DNA of 64,000 nt from Pseudacidobacterium ailaaui. Its GTDB lineage: Bacteria > Acidobacteriota > Terriglobia > Terriglobales > Acidobacteriaceae. The notes beneath the pieces were generated by a model. That model was given only the letters and a program-made list of their open reading frames with translations. It had not been told where the DNA came from and made no database searches. Positions 28,685 through 35,912 of the stretch are shown here, in pieces. Every line of letters starts with the position of its first letter. Within the stretch, counting starts at the first letter, position 1. The stretch lies in assembly GCF_000688455.1 (NCBI RefSeq), contig NZ_JIAL01000001.1:248001-312000 (forward strand). The letters are read 5' to 3'. The position numbers and the translations under genes are program-made.

Positions 28685-29616
28685 TGTAGCGCAGTTATCT
28701 TTGATTTCAGATAGCCGCCGTCGGGGGTGTGGAGAAGTGGGAAACGCGTAGCGGTTTCCACTTCTCCATGCCCCTTGTTGCTTGTGAGCCGTGCTTCTGG
28801 TGCTGGTGGCCGATACCCCAGCGACGAGTGCGGCCGAACTGTGTTGTAGTGGACGCGCCAGCGTTCGGCCAGCACGCGCAGTTCCTTCAGCGAGTAGAAA
28901 ATCTCTCCATTCAAAAACTCATCCCGGAGCTTCGAGTTGAACGACTCGCAATAGCCGTTTTCCCATGGCGAGCCAGGTTCGATATACAGTGTCTTCGCGC
29001 CCGTGTTGATCAGCCACTGACGCAGGTCTTTGGCTACGAACTCGGGGCCGTTGTCCGAACGTAGGTGCTCAGGCACGCCACGCTCAATCATCACATCGGC
29101 CAAGGATTCGATCACCCGGGCCGAGGTCCAGCGTCGTTCGGCGCGGATCAACAGACATTCGCGGCTGTATTCATCGATCAGGTTTAACAGCCGCACGCTG
29201 CGACCATTATGGGTACGCACGCTCACGAAGTCATAGCTCCACACATGGTTTCTGTGCGTTGGCCGCAGCCTTACGCACGATCCATCGTTGAGCCACAACC
29301 GCCCGCGTGGTTTCTGCTTCTTCGGTACTTTCAGCCCCTCGCGACGCCAGATACGCTCGACCCGATCCTTGCCCACCGGCCAGCCTGCATGATTGAGCAG
29401 CGCTGTGACCCGGCGGTAACCATATCGCCCATACTGTTTGGCTAATGCGATGATGGCCTGCGTCAGTTGATCTTCGTCGGCTCGCTGTGTCGGTTGGTAG
29501 CGTTGCGTGCCGCGTGGCTGATTCACCAATCGACACGCATGCCGCTCCGCCATCCCATACTGTTGCTGCGCATGAAATACCGCACGACGGCGTCGTTCAG
29601 GGCTTAGAAGTTTCCC
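28681..29616 (-). CDS. IS3 transposase OrfB (catalytic part of OrfAB)
   Basis: The DDE integrase-fold half of the transposase. As an independent frame it has an ATG at 29553. Its frame is open back to the slippery site at 29610-29616, where the upstream residues KLLSPERRRR continue the family sequence, so the functional product is OrfAB made by -1 frameshifting. HTH_21 region (YGRYGYRRVTALL), first catalytic Asp in WSYDFVS, second in SDNGPEF, and Glu in ENGYCESFN are present. Looks active. Confidence 0.92.
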   Translation of the reverse strand, partial: GKLLSPERRRRAVFHAQQQYGMAERHACRLVNQPRGTQRYQPTQRADEDQLTQAIIALAKQYGRYGYRRVTALLNHAGWPVGKDRVERIWRREGLKVPKKQKPRGRLWLNDGSCVRLRPTHRNHVWSYDFVSVRTHNGRSVRLLNLIDEYSRECLLIRAERRWTSARVIESLADVMIERGVPEHLRSDNGPEFVAKDLRQWLINTGAKTLYIEPGSPWENGYCESFNSKLRDEFLNGEIFYSLKELRVLAERWRVHYNTVRPHSSLGYRPPAPEARLTSNKGHGEVETATRFPLLHTPDGGYLKSKITALH

Positions 29617-29882
29617 GATGCGATGTCCTTGAGTACCAGTTTCTCCAGGCTTAACTCGCTCACCAGGCGCTTCAGCTTACCGTTTTCCTGCTCCAGTTCC
29701 TTCAGCCGCCGCGCCTGGTCCACCTTCATGCCGCCGTACTCTCTACGCCAGCGGTAGTAGGTCTGCTCCACGATTCCAGCATCCCTGCAAGCCTGCTCCG
29801 TCGCTTTCCCGTTCGCTACTGCCACTTCAATCTGCCGCAGCAGGTTCACCACCTGCTCCGGCGTATAACGCCTCCGTGCCAT
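29604..29882 (-). CDS. IS3 transposase OrfA
   Basis: A 92-residue helix-turn-helix/leucine-zipper protein (RRRYTPEQVVNLLRQIE, then RRLKELEQENGKLKRLV). Near its 3' end the bases G_GGA_AAC (minus strand; plus 29610-29616) form a classical -1 slippery heptamer just before its TAA, putting ribosomes into the OrfB frame. OrfA alone usually binds the IS ends and inhibits transposition. Confidence 0.92.
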   Translation of the reverse strand: MARRRYTPEQVVNLLRQIEVAVANGKATEQACRDAGIVEQTYYRWRREYGGMKVDQARRLKELEQENGKLKRLVSELSLEKLVLKDIASGNF

Positions 29883-29925
29883 CTGTCCTCTCCTTGTCCA
29901 GTTCTCGCTGATTCACTGGTACATT

Positions 29926-30323
29926 TCAAGACCGGCACTCCAAAATACGTTTTCTGGAAAATCCGACACAATAACCCATGTAGCGACAGGCCATTTTGGG
30001 GCCGCTTACGCCGACTTCGCTTTGGGCGGAACTGCTCAAGGTCTGCCCATCGGAACTGCCGTGGCAGGAAAGCTGGACATGGACGCCGCTGGGCACAGAG
30101 GTCACAACAGGAGCATCGCACTGCATATTGGATATTGGCGTGCTGCTGCTTCCAGAAGTCGGACGCGTTGCTGTGAAGAAATGGCCCGTCCATCGGCGGT
30201 CACAGTCGAGTTGATTTGCCATTCGCCGGACTTAAACCTGGTAGTGCCGCTCTGCCCAAATGCCGCTGAGCTGAGCATGACAAGGACGTATGAAAGAGTA
30301 GAGAGAATTCTGAGGTTCGGCAT
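29926..30323 (-). pseudogene. Frameshifted exported DUF3617-like protein
   Basis: Minus-strand ATG at 30323 opens a signal peptide (MPNLRILSTLSYVLVMLSSAAFGQ) and RFKSGEWQINSTVTADG, like the start of DUF3617 proteins. That frame stops at 30102. The rest (MQCDAPVVTSVPSGVHVQLSC..., with paired Cys) continues in a second frame to a stop at 29926, right at the IS3 boundary. One indel near 30150 would join them. No membrane or enzymatic motif. The frameshift could be recent or a sequencing error. Confidence 0.5.
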
Positions 30324-30486
30324 ATCCCGAAATGCTAGCACACTTCCGTGTACCCAAACCTTCACGACCCTCCGTGCCATTGAATGTTTATCCCGCCTTG
30401 GTCGATGCATTTGTTAGGCAGGACACAGTCATGATTTTCTACATTTCACGAGAATCGCGTATCGCGTAAGCGCAGAGCATATCACT

Positions 30487-30939
30487 CTATGAGTTTTGAT
30501 TTAACAATGCTTCCAGCAGAGGATGTCTGGGCCGTGCAAACGGATTGATGATTGTCACACCTTTCCAGATAAATCCATCCTGCATGTCCTCGGATAAAAG
30601 AATTCGGCAATCCACCTCTGCAGCCGCGCAAACAATGACCGCATCCCAGATGCCTAATTGGTTGTTGACCGCAAGATCGGAAGCGGCCAGCATGATTTCA
30701 GCCGAGGTTTCAATCAGCGCAAACGCATTGCGCCAACTGAGGATTGCGGCTCGTGCATCGGCTGGCGGGCGGGCTGCTTTGCGAACCAATACATGGAAAA
30801 GTTCGCCGAGCGCCTGTACCGGCAATACCACGGAAGCCTGGGGCAATTTGCGCACAAGATCCACCGCCGCCTTCTTCATGGAGGTGCCGTTTATGCCTTC
30901 GGCATAGGCCAGAATGTTTGTGTCCAGTGCAACTTTCAC
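30487..30939 (-). CDS. vapC: PIN-domain ribonuclease toxin (VapC-like)
   Basis: 150 residues. The PIN acidic triad-plus layout is visible: the N-terminal LDTNILAYAEG with the first Asp, a mid-protein GELFHVL Glu, and IWDAVIVCAA followed by LLSEDMQDG with the last Asps. VapC toxins cleave tRNA or rRNA until bound by their antitoxin. Its start overlaps the antitoxin stop by 4 bases (30936-30939), the normal order with antitoxin first. Confidence 0.9.
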   Translation of the reverse strand: MKVALDTNILAYAEGINGTSMKKAAVDLVRKLPQASVVLPVQALGELFHVLVRKAARPPADARAAILSWRNAFALIETSAEIMLAASDLAVNNQLGIWDAVIVCAAAEVDCRILLSEDMQDGFIWKGVTIINPFARPRHPLLEALLNQNS

Positions 30940-31181
30940 CGTGCATCCTCATACAGTTCGTCCCGGGTCCAGCGGCCAATTTTTACCGCGGTCTGATGAC
31001 GCAAACGGTCGAGAAGGGCCTTCCGCGCACCGGCTTCGATATTTCCAGGTTCGTCGGCAGGAGAGATTTTCGCTACGGGTCTTCCGTGACTGGTCACGAT
31101 ATAGCTACGCCCTTGCCGCACGCCGTGCAGTAGTTGAGAGAATCTGCGATTGGCATCTGCCGCCGAAACAGCCTTTTCCAT
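30936..31181 (-). CDS. Phd/YefM-type antitoxin of the VapC pair
   Basis: 81 residues from ATG 31181, chosen because a GGAGG lies five bases upstream. A GTG at 31208 would start inside the operator palindrome. The N-terminal MEKAVSAADANRRFSQLL and YIVTSHGRPVAKISP form the Phd DNA-binding fold. The C-terminal charged helix (KIGRWTRDELYED) is the usual toxin-wrapping tail. It should repress its own operon through the palindrome just upstream. Confidence 0.9.
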   Translation of the reverse strand: MEKAVSAADANRRFSQLLHGVRQGRSYIVTSHGRPVAKISPADEPGNIEAGARKALLDRLRHQTAVKIGRWTRDELYEDAR

Positions 31182-31191
31182 GTCAACCTCC

Positions 31192-31214
31192 ATAGTAGTG
31201 ATATTCACTACTAT
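31192..31214. promoter_or_regulatory. Palindromic operator of the vapBC pair
   Basis: Perfect 10-base arms ATAGTAGTGA and TCACTACTAT around a TAT spacer lie immediately upstream of the antitoxin ribosome site. A TATAGT -10-like box overlaps it on the minus strand. This is the expected position for autoregulation by the Phd-type antitoxin. Confidence 0.8.
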
Positions 31215-31352
31215 ACTTTATGCGGATTCGCTAGGCAAAGGCCCTGCTTCCGGCAGCAGGACGCCATTATTCTTGGGCCGTGTTCTCAGCGAGTGTAAGG
31301 CGATAAGAATTATGAATTGCAACTCTCGATTTCTGATCCGGTGCGCGGCAAG

Positions 31353-31400
31353 CCCCGCCGTTCAGGGCGGGGAAGGATAGCGCGGACGGCGTAGCCGTCC
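31353..31400. repeat. Left-end hairpins of the IS200/IS605 element
   Basis: CCCCGCC-GTTCAG-GGCGGGG (31353-31372), followed by GGACGGC-GTA-GCCGTCC (31384-31400), just past the tnpA stop. The first is the likely TnpA recognition hairpin. Confidence 0.75.
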
Positions 31401-31407
31401 TTGGGTT

Positions 31408-31803
31408 TTAGTGGGGTGTCTGCTGTTGTTCGATGTACTGCCGCACGATGGAGATTGGCGCTCCGCCGCAAGATGAGGCGAAGTAAGACGGCGACCAGAG
31501 AACGCCACGCCAGTAGCGTTTCTGGATGTCGGGCCGCTCCTTGCGCAGCAGGCGGCTGGAAACGCCCTTGAGGCTGTTCACGAGATTGGAGACGGCAACC
31601 TTGGGCGGGTACTCGACCAGCAGATGCACATGATCGTCCTCGCCGTCCATCTCGATCAGTTGCGCCTCGAAGTCGGCGCAGACTTTGGCGAACATCGTGC
31701 GCAGCCGGTTGATGGCGTCGCCATCGAACACGTCGCGACGATACTTCGATACAAAGACCAAGTGAACGTGCATCTTGAAAACGCAATGCCTGCCATGCCG
31801 CAT
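31408..31803 (-). CDS. tnpA: IS200/IS605 transposase TnpA (Y1 HUH single-strand transposase)
   Basis: 131 residues from ATG 31803. The HUH metal motif is HVH (about residues 58-60) in DDHVHLLVEYPP. The nucleophilic Tyr is at about residue 123 in IVRQYIEQQ. VSKYRRDVF and the LNSLKGVSSRLLRK-like helix are typical. The longer open frame upstream on this strand is antisense to tnpB and not coding. All catalytic residues are present. Confidence 0.93.
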   Translation of the reverse strand: MRHGRHCVFKMHVHLVFVSKYRRDVFDGDAINRLRTMFAKVCADFEAQLIEMDGEDDHVHLLVEYPPKVAVSNLVNSLKGVSSRLLRKERPDIQKRYWRGVLWSPSYFASSCGGAPISIVRQYIEQQQTPH

Positions 31804-31809
31804 ATCGTT

Positions 31810-33090
31810 ATGCAGCGACTCCAAGCCTTCCAATACGAACTGATGCCAACCGGCGAACAGCAGCGCCAAATGCGCCGCTTCGCCGGATCGTGCCGGTTCG
31901 TGTTCAACAAGGCGCTGGCGTTGCAGAAAGAACGCTACGAGCAAGGTGAGAAGAAGCTCGGTTATGCGGGCCTGTGCAAGCTGCTCACCGAATGGCGCAA
32001 CAGCCCGGACACAGCGTGGCTGGCTGATGCGCCCATCCACCCGCTGCAACAAACGCTCAAGGACTTGGAGCGCGCGTATTCCAACTTCTTCGCCAAGCGG
32101 GCCGGCTTCCCGCGCTTCAAGAAGAAAGGCCAGTCGGACGGCTTCCGCTACCCCGACCCGAAACAGATCAAACTGGAGCAGCACAACAACCGCATCTTGC
32201 TGCCCAAGCTCGGCTGGCTGCGCTACCGCAACAGCCGGGAGGCGCTGGGCAGGGTGAAAAACGTCACCGTGAGCCATCGGTGCGGCAAATGGTTCGTGAG
32301 CATCCAGACCGCGCGCGAGGTCGAGCAGCCCGTGCCGCAGGGTGGCGCGGTCGGTATCGACATGGGCATTGCCCGATTCGCCACTCTCTCGGACGGCACG
32401 TTCGTTGCCCCGCTCAACAGCTTCAAGCGGCACGAAACAGCCTTGCGCAAGGAGCAGCAGGCGATGAGTCGCAAGGTGAAATTCAGCAACAACTGGAAAA
32501 AGGCGAAAGCCCGCGTCCAGAAGATTCATGTCCGCATCGCCAACGCCCGCCGCGACTTCCTCCATAAGACCTCAACCACGATCAGCAAAAACCACGCGAT
32601 GGTGTGTATCGAGGATTTGCGGGTCAGGAATATGTCTAAGTCGGCGGCAGGCGCGGCCGAAAAACCGGGCAGGAATGTTCGGGCCAAGTCTGGCCTGAAC
32701 AAATCCATCCTCGATCAGGGCTGGTTTGAGTTTCGCCGCCAACTGGATTACAAGCTGGCGTGGCGTGGCGGCTGGCTCATTGTTCTACCGCCGCAGAACA
32801 CGAGCCGTACCTGCCCGTGCTGCGGCCATGTCTCGACGGACAACCGCCAGACACAAGCCCGGTTTGAGTGCGTAGAATGTGGTTTCGAGGAAAACGCCGA
32901 TGTCGTCGCCGCAATCAACATCCTCTCTCGCGGGATGAAAAAATTGCGAGACGAAGGGCAGGACATGGCGCACGCTTGCGTCGGGTGCGAAAGCACAGCC
33001 CGGATCGCTTGTGAAGTGAGCGATGCAGTAGGGTCGCCAGCAGCAGGAACCCACCGAAGCGACTCAGGGGCGGCTCGATGCCGCGCCTGA
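31810..33090 (+). CDS. tnpB: RNA-guided nuclease TnpB of the IS200/IS605 element
   Basis: 426 residues from ATG 31810. The RuvC catalytic residues are D184 (GIDMG), E268 (CIEDL) and D364 (ENADVVAA). The zinc ribbon CPCCGH...CVECG sits at about residues 335-357. TnpB proteins are the likely ancestors of Cas12 and cut DNA using an RNA made from the element's right end. Here the coding sequence runs almost to the right-end hairpin, so the guide scaffold overlaps the 3' part of the gene. The C-terminal 40 residues beyond the RuvC core are low-complexity. Confidence 0.94.
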   Translation: MQRLQAFQYELMPTGEQQRQMRRFAGSCRFVFNKALALQKERYEQGEKKLGYAGLCKLLTEWRNSPDTAWLADAPIHPLQQTLKDLERAYSNFFAKRAGFPRFKKKGQSDGFRYPDPKQIKLEQHNNRILLPKLGWLRYRNSREALGRVKNVTVSHRCGKWFVSIQTAREVEQPVPQGGAVGIDMGIARFATLSDGTFVAPLNSFKRHETALRKEQQAMSRKVKFSNNWKKAKARVQKIHVRIANARRDFLHKTSTTISKNHAMVCIEDLRVRNMSKSAAGAAEKPGRNVRAKSGLNKSILDQGWFEFRRQLDYKLAWRGGWLIVLPPQNTSRTCPCCGHVSTDNRQTQARFECVECGFEENADVVAAINILSRGMKKLRDEGQDMAHACVGCESTARIACEVSDAVGSPAAGTHRSDSGAARCRA

Positions 33091-33103
33091 GCGCTGTAGG
33101 AAT

Positions 33104-33133
33104 CTCCGGCCTTCAGGCCGGGGAGGATGTCAA
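33104..33133 (+). repeat. Right end of the IS200/IS605 element (3' end of the predicted TnpB guide RNA scaffold)
   Basis: Hairpin CTCCGGCC-TTCA-GGCCGGGG (one T-G pair), then AGGATGTCAA, the usual right-end ending. In characterised elements the guide RNA scaffold ends here and the guide is read from the flanking DNA (from 33134 onward). Confidence 0.75.
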
Positions 33134-33256
33134 GCGCGCTGGTATGTGCCTTCCGCGATGCAATCTGGAAATCGCCGGCGCGATCCGATGAAAATGGACC
33201 TGATCAAATGTCCCATGAGTTGAATTGGCAGAGCGGTTTCCAGCCCGCCGGCGGGA

Positions 33257-33367
33257 TGTCCTGAAATGGGACGCGTATTTCTGATGTCCCATTCTGGGAA
33301 GTATGGACCGCATAACAATATCAATCACTTAAAAGGCAGGGCTTGATTCAGCTTCCCATTTTGGGAA
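33257..33367 (+). promoter_or_regulatory. Cluster of three similar palindromes, probable upstream activator sites
   Basis: Site A at 33257-33272 (GTCC...GGAC arms, degenerate), site B at 33287-33299 (TCCCA-TTC-TGGGA) and site C at 33353-33367 (TTCCCA-TTT-TGGGAA) share the plan TCCCA-N3-TGGGA. A TCCCA half-site lies at 33211-33215. They lie 75-190 bases before a sigma-54 promoter, the normal place for activator binding. Confidence 0.65.
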
Positions 33368-33442
33368 TGAGCCCTCTTCACCGCCAATTCCCTTTTCCGA
33401 ACAAGTCGTTTTGTTTGAACCGTTTACGGAAAGGTCGCAGTT

Positions 33443-33458
33443 TGGCAAGAAGCCTGCA
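33443..33458 (+). promoter_or_regulatory. Sigma-54 (-24/-12) promoter of the DUF1800/DUF1501 genes
   Basis: TGGCAAGAAGCCTGCA has the invariant GG and GC with the correct 12-base spacing and matches the consensus (TGGCACR-N4-TTGCW) at most positions. It lies about 270 bases before the DUF1800 start. Transcription from it would also cover the small frame at 33504. Confidence 0.75.
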
Positions 33459-33503
33459 CATTCCTGTGAGCAGAAGATGTCAGCTCGACACTAAAGGAAC
33501 ATC

Positions 33504-33659
33504 ATGCACATTTCTTCTTGCTGTTATTACTGCCTTGCCGAAAACTCACGCGAGCCCATTTGCTGGTTTCCAGCCGACGCATTCGTCTACCGATTGAACC
33601 AGCACTTCGGACGACCCAGCCCTCATTGCTTGCCGATGGCGCAAGTTGGTGCGCCCTGA
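33504..33659 (+). CDS. Possible 51-residue Cys-rich leader peptide
   Basis: ATG 33504 is preceded by AAAGGA at a good distance. The product starts MHISSCCYYCLAENS and has five Cys, several aromatic residues and no membrane segment. It would be the first frame of the sigma-54 transcript. A chance frame cannot be ruled out. Confidence 0.35.
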   Translation: MHISSCCYYCLAENSREPICWFPADAFVYRLNQHFGRPSPHCLPMAQVGAP

Positions 33660-33727
33660 TTTCACGGTTCTTGATCGACGATGAACCAACCATAAGTCAG
33701 AAATGTGAGCCTTAAAGGATTTTGCCT

Positions 33728-35902
33728 ATGGCTATACGTGTGTATTCGTGTATAGGAAGAGCTCTCTTGCCTTTAATTTTTGCTGGATATTGTATCGGAT
33801 GCGGAAGCAAAGGCGGGACAGGAGCCCCAACACTGTCGATTACTGGCCCGGCACAGGTACGCCTTGGCGGAACAGCACAGTATGCAATCACCGATACAGG
33901 TGCTTCAAGCCCGTCTGTGGTGTGGACAGTGACGGGTGGCGGAACAATTTCTTCTGCGGGTCTTTACACAGCACCTCCAGTTACGGGGTCAGTCGGAGTA
34001 GCCACGATATCTGCCTACCTCGCCAGCAATCCGAGCATTGCGGCGTCGGTCAGCGTATCGGTGATTAACCCAATACCATCTATCAGCACGGTGTCCGTGG
34101 ATGTGGGCGAGTTAGCATCATCGATCACAGTGAAAGGATCCGGCTTTGTCCCCGGATCCACGTTGCTCATCGGCCAGACAGCGGTGACGCCAAGCTCTAT
34201 TACCTCTACTTCAATGGTCGCTCGAATATCGACATTGAGTCTTCAAATGAATAGCATTCCCGTCCAGGTGACGAATCCTGATCCCGGATCAGCTTCGTCA
34301 AACGTGGCTACGCTCGCAATCCCGCAACCAGCAGCAACGATCACCGCTGCGACGCGACTTCTGGATCAGGCGAGCTTTGGGCCAACTCTCGCGGCTGTCT
34401 CCCATGTACAAAGCGTGGGCATTAATGGGTACCTGCAAGAGCAGTTTGCCATGCAGCCCTCATTGGTTACTGAAATGCCGAATACCTACGATCAGTATGC
34501 CCACATGTACCCAAGCTGCCAAAATATACCCGACTGCGCATCCGATGACTATTTCATACAAAATATGATCTTTGCCCCGGATCAGCTGCGCCAACGGGTC
34601 GTCTTTGCATTATCCAAGATTTGGACCGTATCTCTAACGAGCGTGCCATCGTTTTATTTTCCTCATTTTCTCAATCTTCTGAGCGAGGATGCATTTAGCA
34701 ATTGGCGGCAGATCATGCAGGACGTCACAATGTCTCCTGCGATGGGGATCTTTCTGAATTCGGTCAACAACATGGTCCAGAGCCCCACCGACCGCCCGAA
34801 TGAGAATTATGCGCGCGAATTACTGCAGGTATTTTCTACTGGGACCTCACGCCTCAATGAAGATGGAAGTTTGCAGGTGGATGGATCTGGAAATCCGATT
34901 CCCATATACACTCAGGCGCAGATCACAGCCATGGCTAAGGTCTTTACCGGTCTTACGTTTGCTAACGAAGATTGTTCAACTCCATCGGCTCCGATTTATT
35001 TGCCACCGAATGACAACACTGTGTTCGGTGCGAATTGTCCGATGGCCATCCTGGATTCATATCACGATCACACCGAAAAGCACATCATTAACGGTGTGGT
35101 TCTACCTGCAGGGCAGAACACTCAGGCTGACATTTCACAAACTCTGGATGCCATCTTTCAGGACCCAGACCTGCCCCCTTTCATTGTTAAGCAGTTGATC
35201 CAGAATCTGGTAAAGAGTGACCCCAGTCCGGACTATGTGCAGCGGATTGTCAATGTATTTAAAGACAACGGCTCAGGCGTGCGTGGTGACATGAAAGCCG
35301 TCCTTCAGGCGATTCTGCTCGACCCAGAGGCGCGTGCTGGGGATGACCCCAGTGCAGAAAGGACGGATGCCGGCCATCTCAGAGACCCAATTCTTTGGTT
35401 CATGGCAGTCACGAGAGCACTCAATCCATCGTTACTGGGCCCGCCCAATGATATTAGCGCGGTCAACTACCTCGACTACTATTTGTATCTGTTCGGTGAA
35501 CAGCCCAATGATGCTCCTAGCGTTTTTGGTTACTATTCGCCACAGTATCGAATCTCTGGAGCCAACATCCCAGCACCGGAATTTGAGTTGGAACTACCAG
35601 CCACTCTGTTCAATGAGGCGCAGATTCTCGACGCATATATTCTTACGAACCGCATGAGCCCTCAATCCGATGGAGCCACGATATATTTTGACACTTCGGC
35701 CAGCGGTACTCTTGGCACACTTGCATCGCAAGGGCCCGATGCCCTACTGGATGCCATCAGCGTGCTGTTCTATCACGGTCAGATGACTTCGGCGATGCGG
35801 ACTGCGTTCGAGGGTGCCTTGCAAGGGCTTCCTCCGGACCAAATGGTTCGTGTTGCTGTATATCTGGCGGCAACATCTCCACAATTTCGGGTCATTCAAT
35901 AA
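33728..35902 (+). CDS. DUF1800-family lipoprotein with N-terminal Ig-like and IPT domains
   Basis: 724 residues from ATG 33728 (AAAGGA eight bases before; the TTG at 33722 is less likely). The signal peptide ends at a lipobox-like YCIGC. An Ig-like domain spans about residues 35-115 (TLSITGPAQVRLGGTAQY). An IPT/TIG-like domain follows at about 118-200. The DUF1800 domain starts at about residue 205 (AATRLLDQASFGPTLAAV) and includes LRQRVVFALSKIW and NENYARELLQVFSTG. DUF1800 proteins are secreted, of unknown activity, and are nearly always paired with a DUF1501 protein, as here. Expression probably depends on sigma-54. Confidence 0.9.
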   Translation: MAIRVYSCIGRALLPLIFAGYCIGCGSKGGTGAPTLSITGPAQVRLGGTAQYAITDTGASSPSVVWTVTGGGTISSAGLYTAPPVTGSVGVATISAYLASNPSIAASVSVSVINPIPSISTVSVDVGELASSITVKGSGFVPGSTLLIGQTAVTPSSITSTSMVARISTLSLQMNSIPVQVTNPDPGSASSNVATLAIPQPAATITAATRLLDQASFGPTLAAVSHVQSVGINGYLQEQFAMQPSLVTEMPNTYDQYAHMYPSCQNIPDCASDDYFIQNMIFAPDQLRQRVVFALSKIWTVSLTSVPSFYFPHFLNLLSEDAFSNWRQIMQDVTMSPAMGIFLNSVNNMVQSPTDRPNENYARELLQVFSTGTSRLNEDGSLQVDGSGNPIPIYTQAQITAMAKVFTGLTFANEDCSTPSAPIYLPPNDNTVFGANCPMAILDSYHDHTEKHIINGVVLPAGQNTQADISQTLDAIFQDPDLPPFIVKQLIQNLVKSDPSPDYVQRIVNVFKDNGSGVRGDMKAVLQAILLDPEARAGDDPSAERTDAGHLRDPILWFMAVTRALNPSLLGPPNDISAVNYLDYYLYLFGEQPNDAPSVFGYYSPQYRISGANIPAPEFELELPATLFNEAQILDAYILTNRMSPQSDGATIYFDTSASGTLGTLASQGPDALLDAISVLFYHGQMTSAMRTAFEGALQGLPPDQMVRVAVYLAATSPQFRVIQ

Positions 35903-35912
35903 GGGGGAGCTT

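Larger units (their letters stand above)
28666..29923 (-). mobile_element. IS3-family insertion sequence, 1258 bp, complete
   Basis: Terminal inverted repeats TGTGCCAGTGAA (left, 28666-28677) and TGTACCAGTGAA (right, read on the minus strand from 29923) differ at one base. A 3-bp direct repeat TTT flanks both ends (28663-28665 and 29924-29926). Inside are orfA and orfB with a -1 frameshift site, all intact. It sits in the 3' end of an exported-protein gene. Confidence 0.9.
31341..33133. mobile_element. IS200/IS605-family element with divergent tnpA and tnpB
   Basis: TnpA (minus) and TnpB (plus) start 6 bases apart and point outward. Each is followed by a subterminal hairpin with similar wording, at 31353-31372 on the left and 33104-33123 on the right, ending at GGATGTCAA. 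The exact left boundary cannot be set by eye. The element transposes as single-stranded DNA and makes no target duplication. Confidence 0.85.

Noticed and set aside
31804-32565. Minus-strand extension of the tnpA frame to 385 codons
   Set aside because: The upstream 254 codons are antisense to tnpB; family comparison places the TnpA start at 31803.
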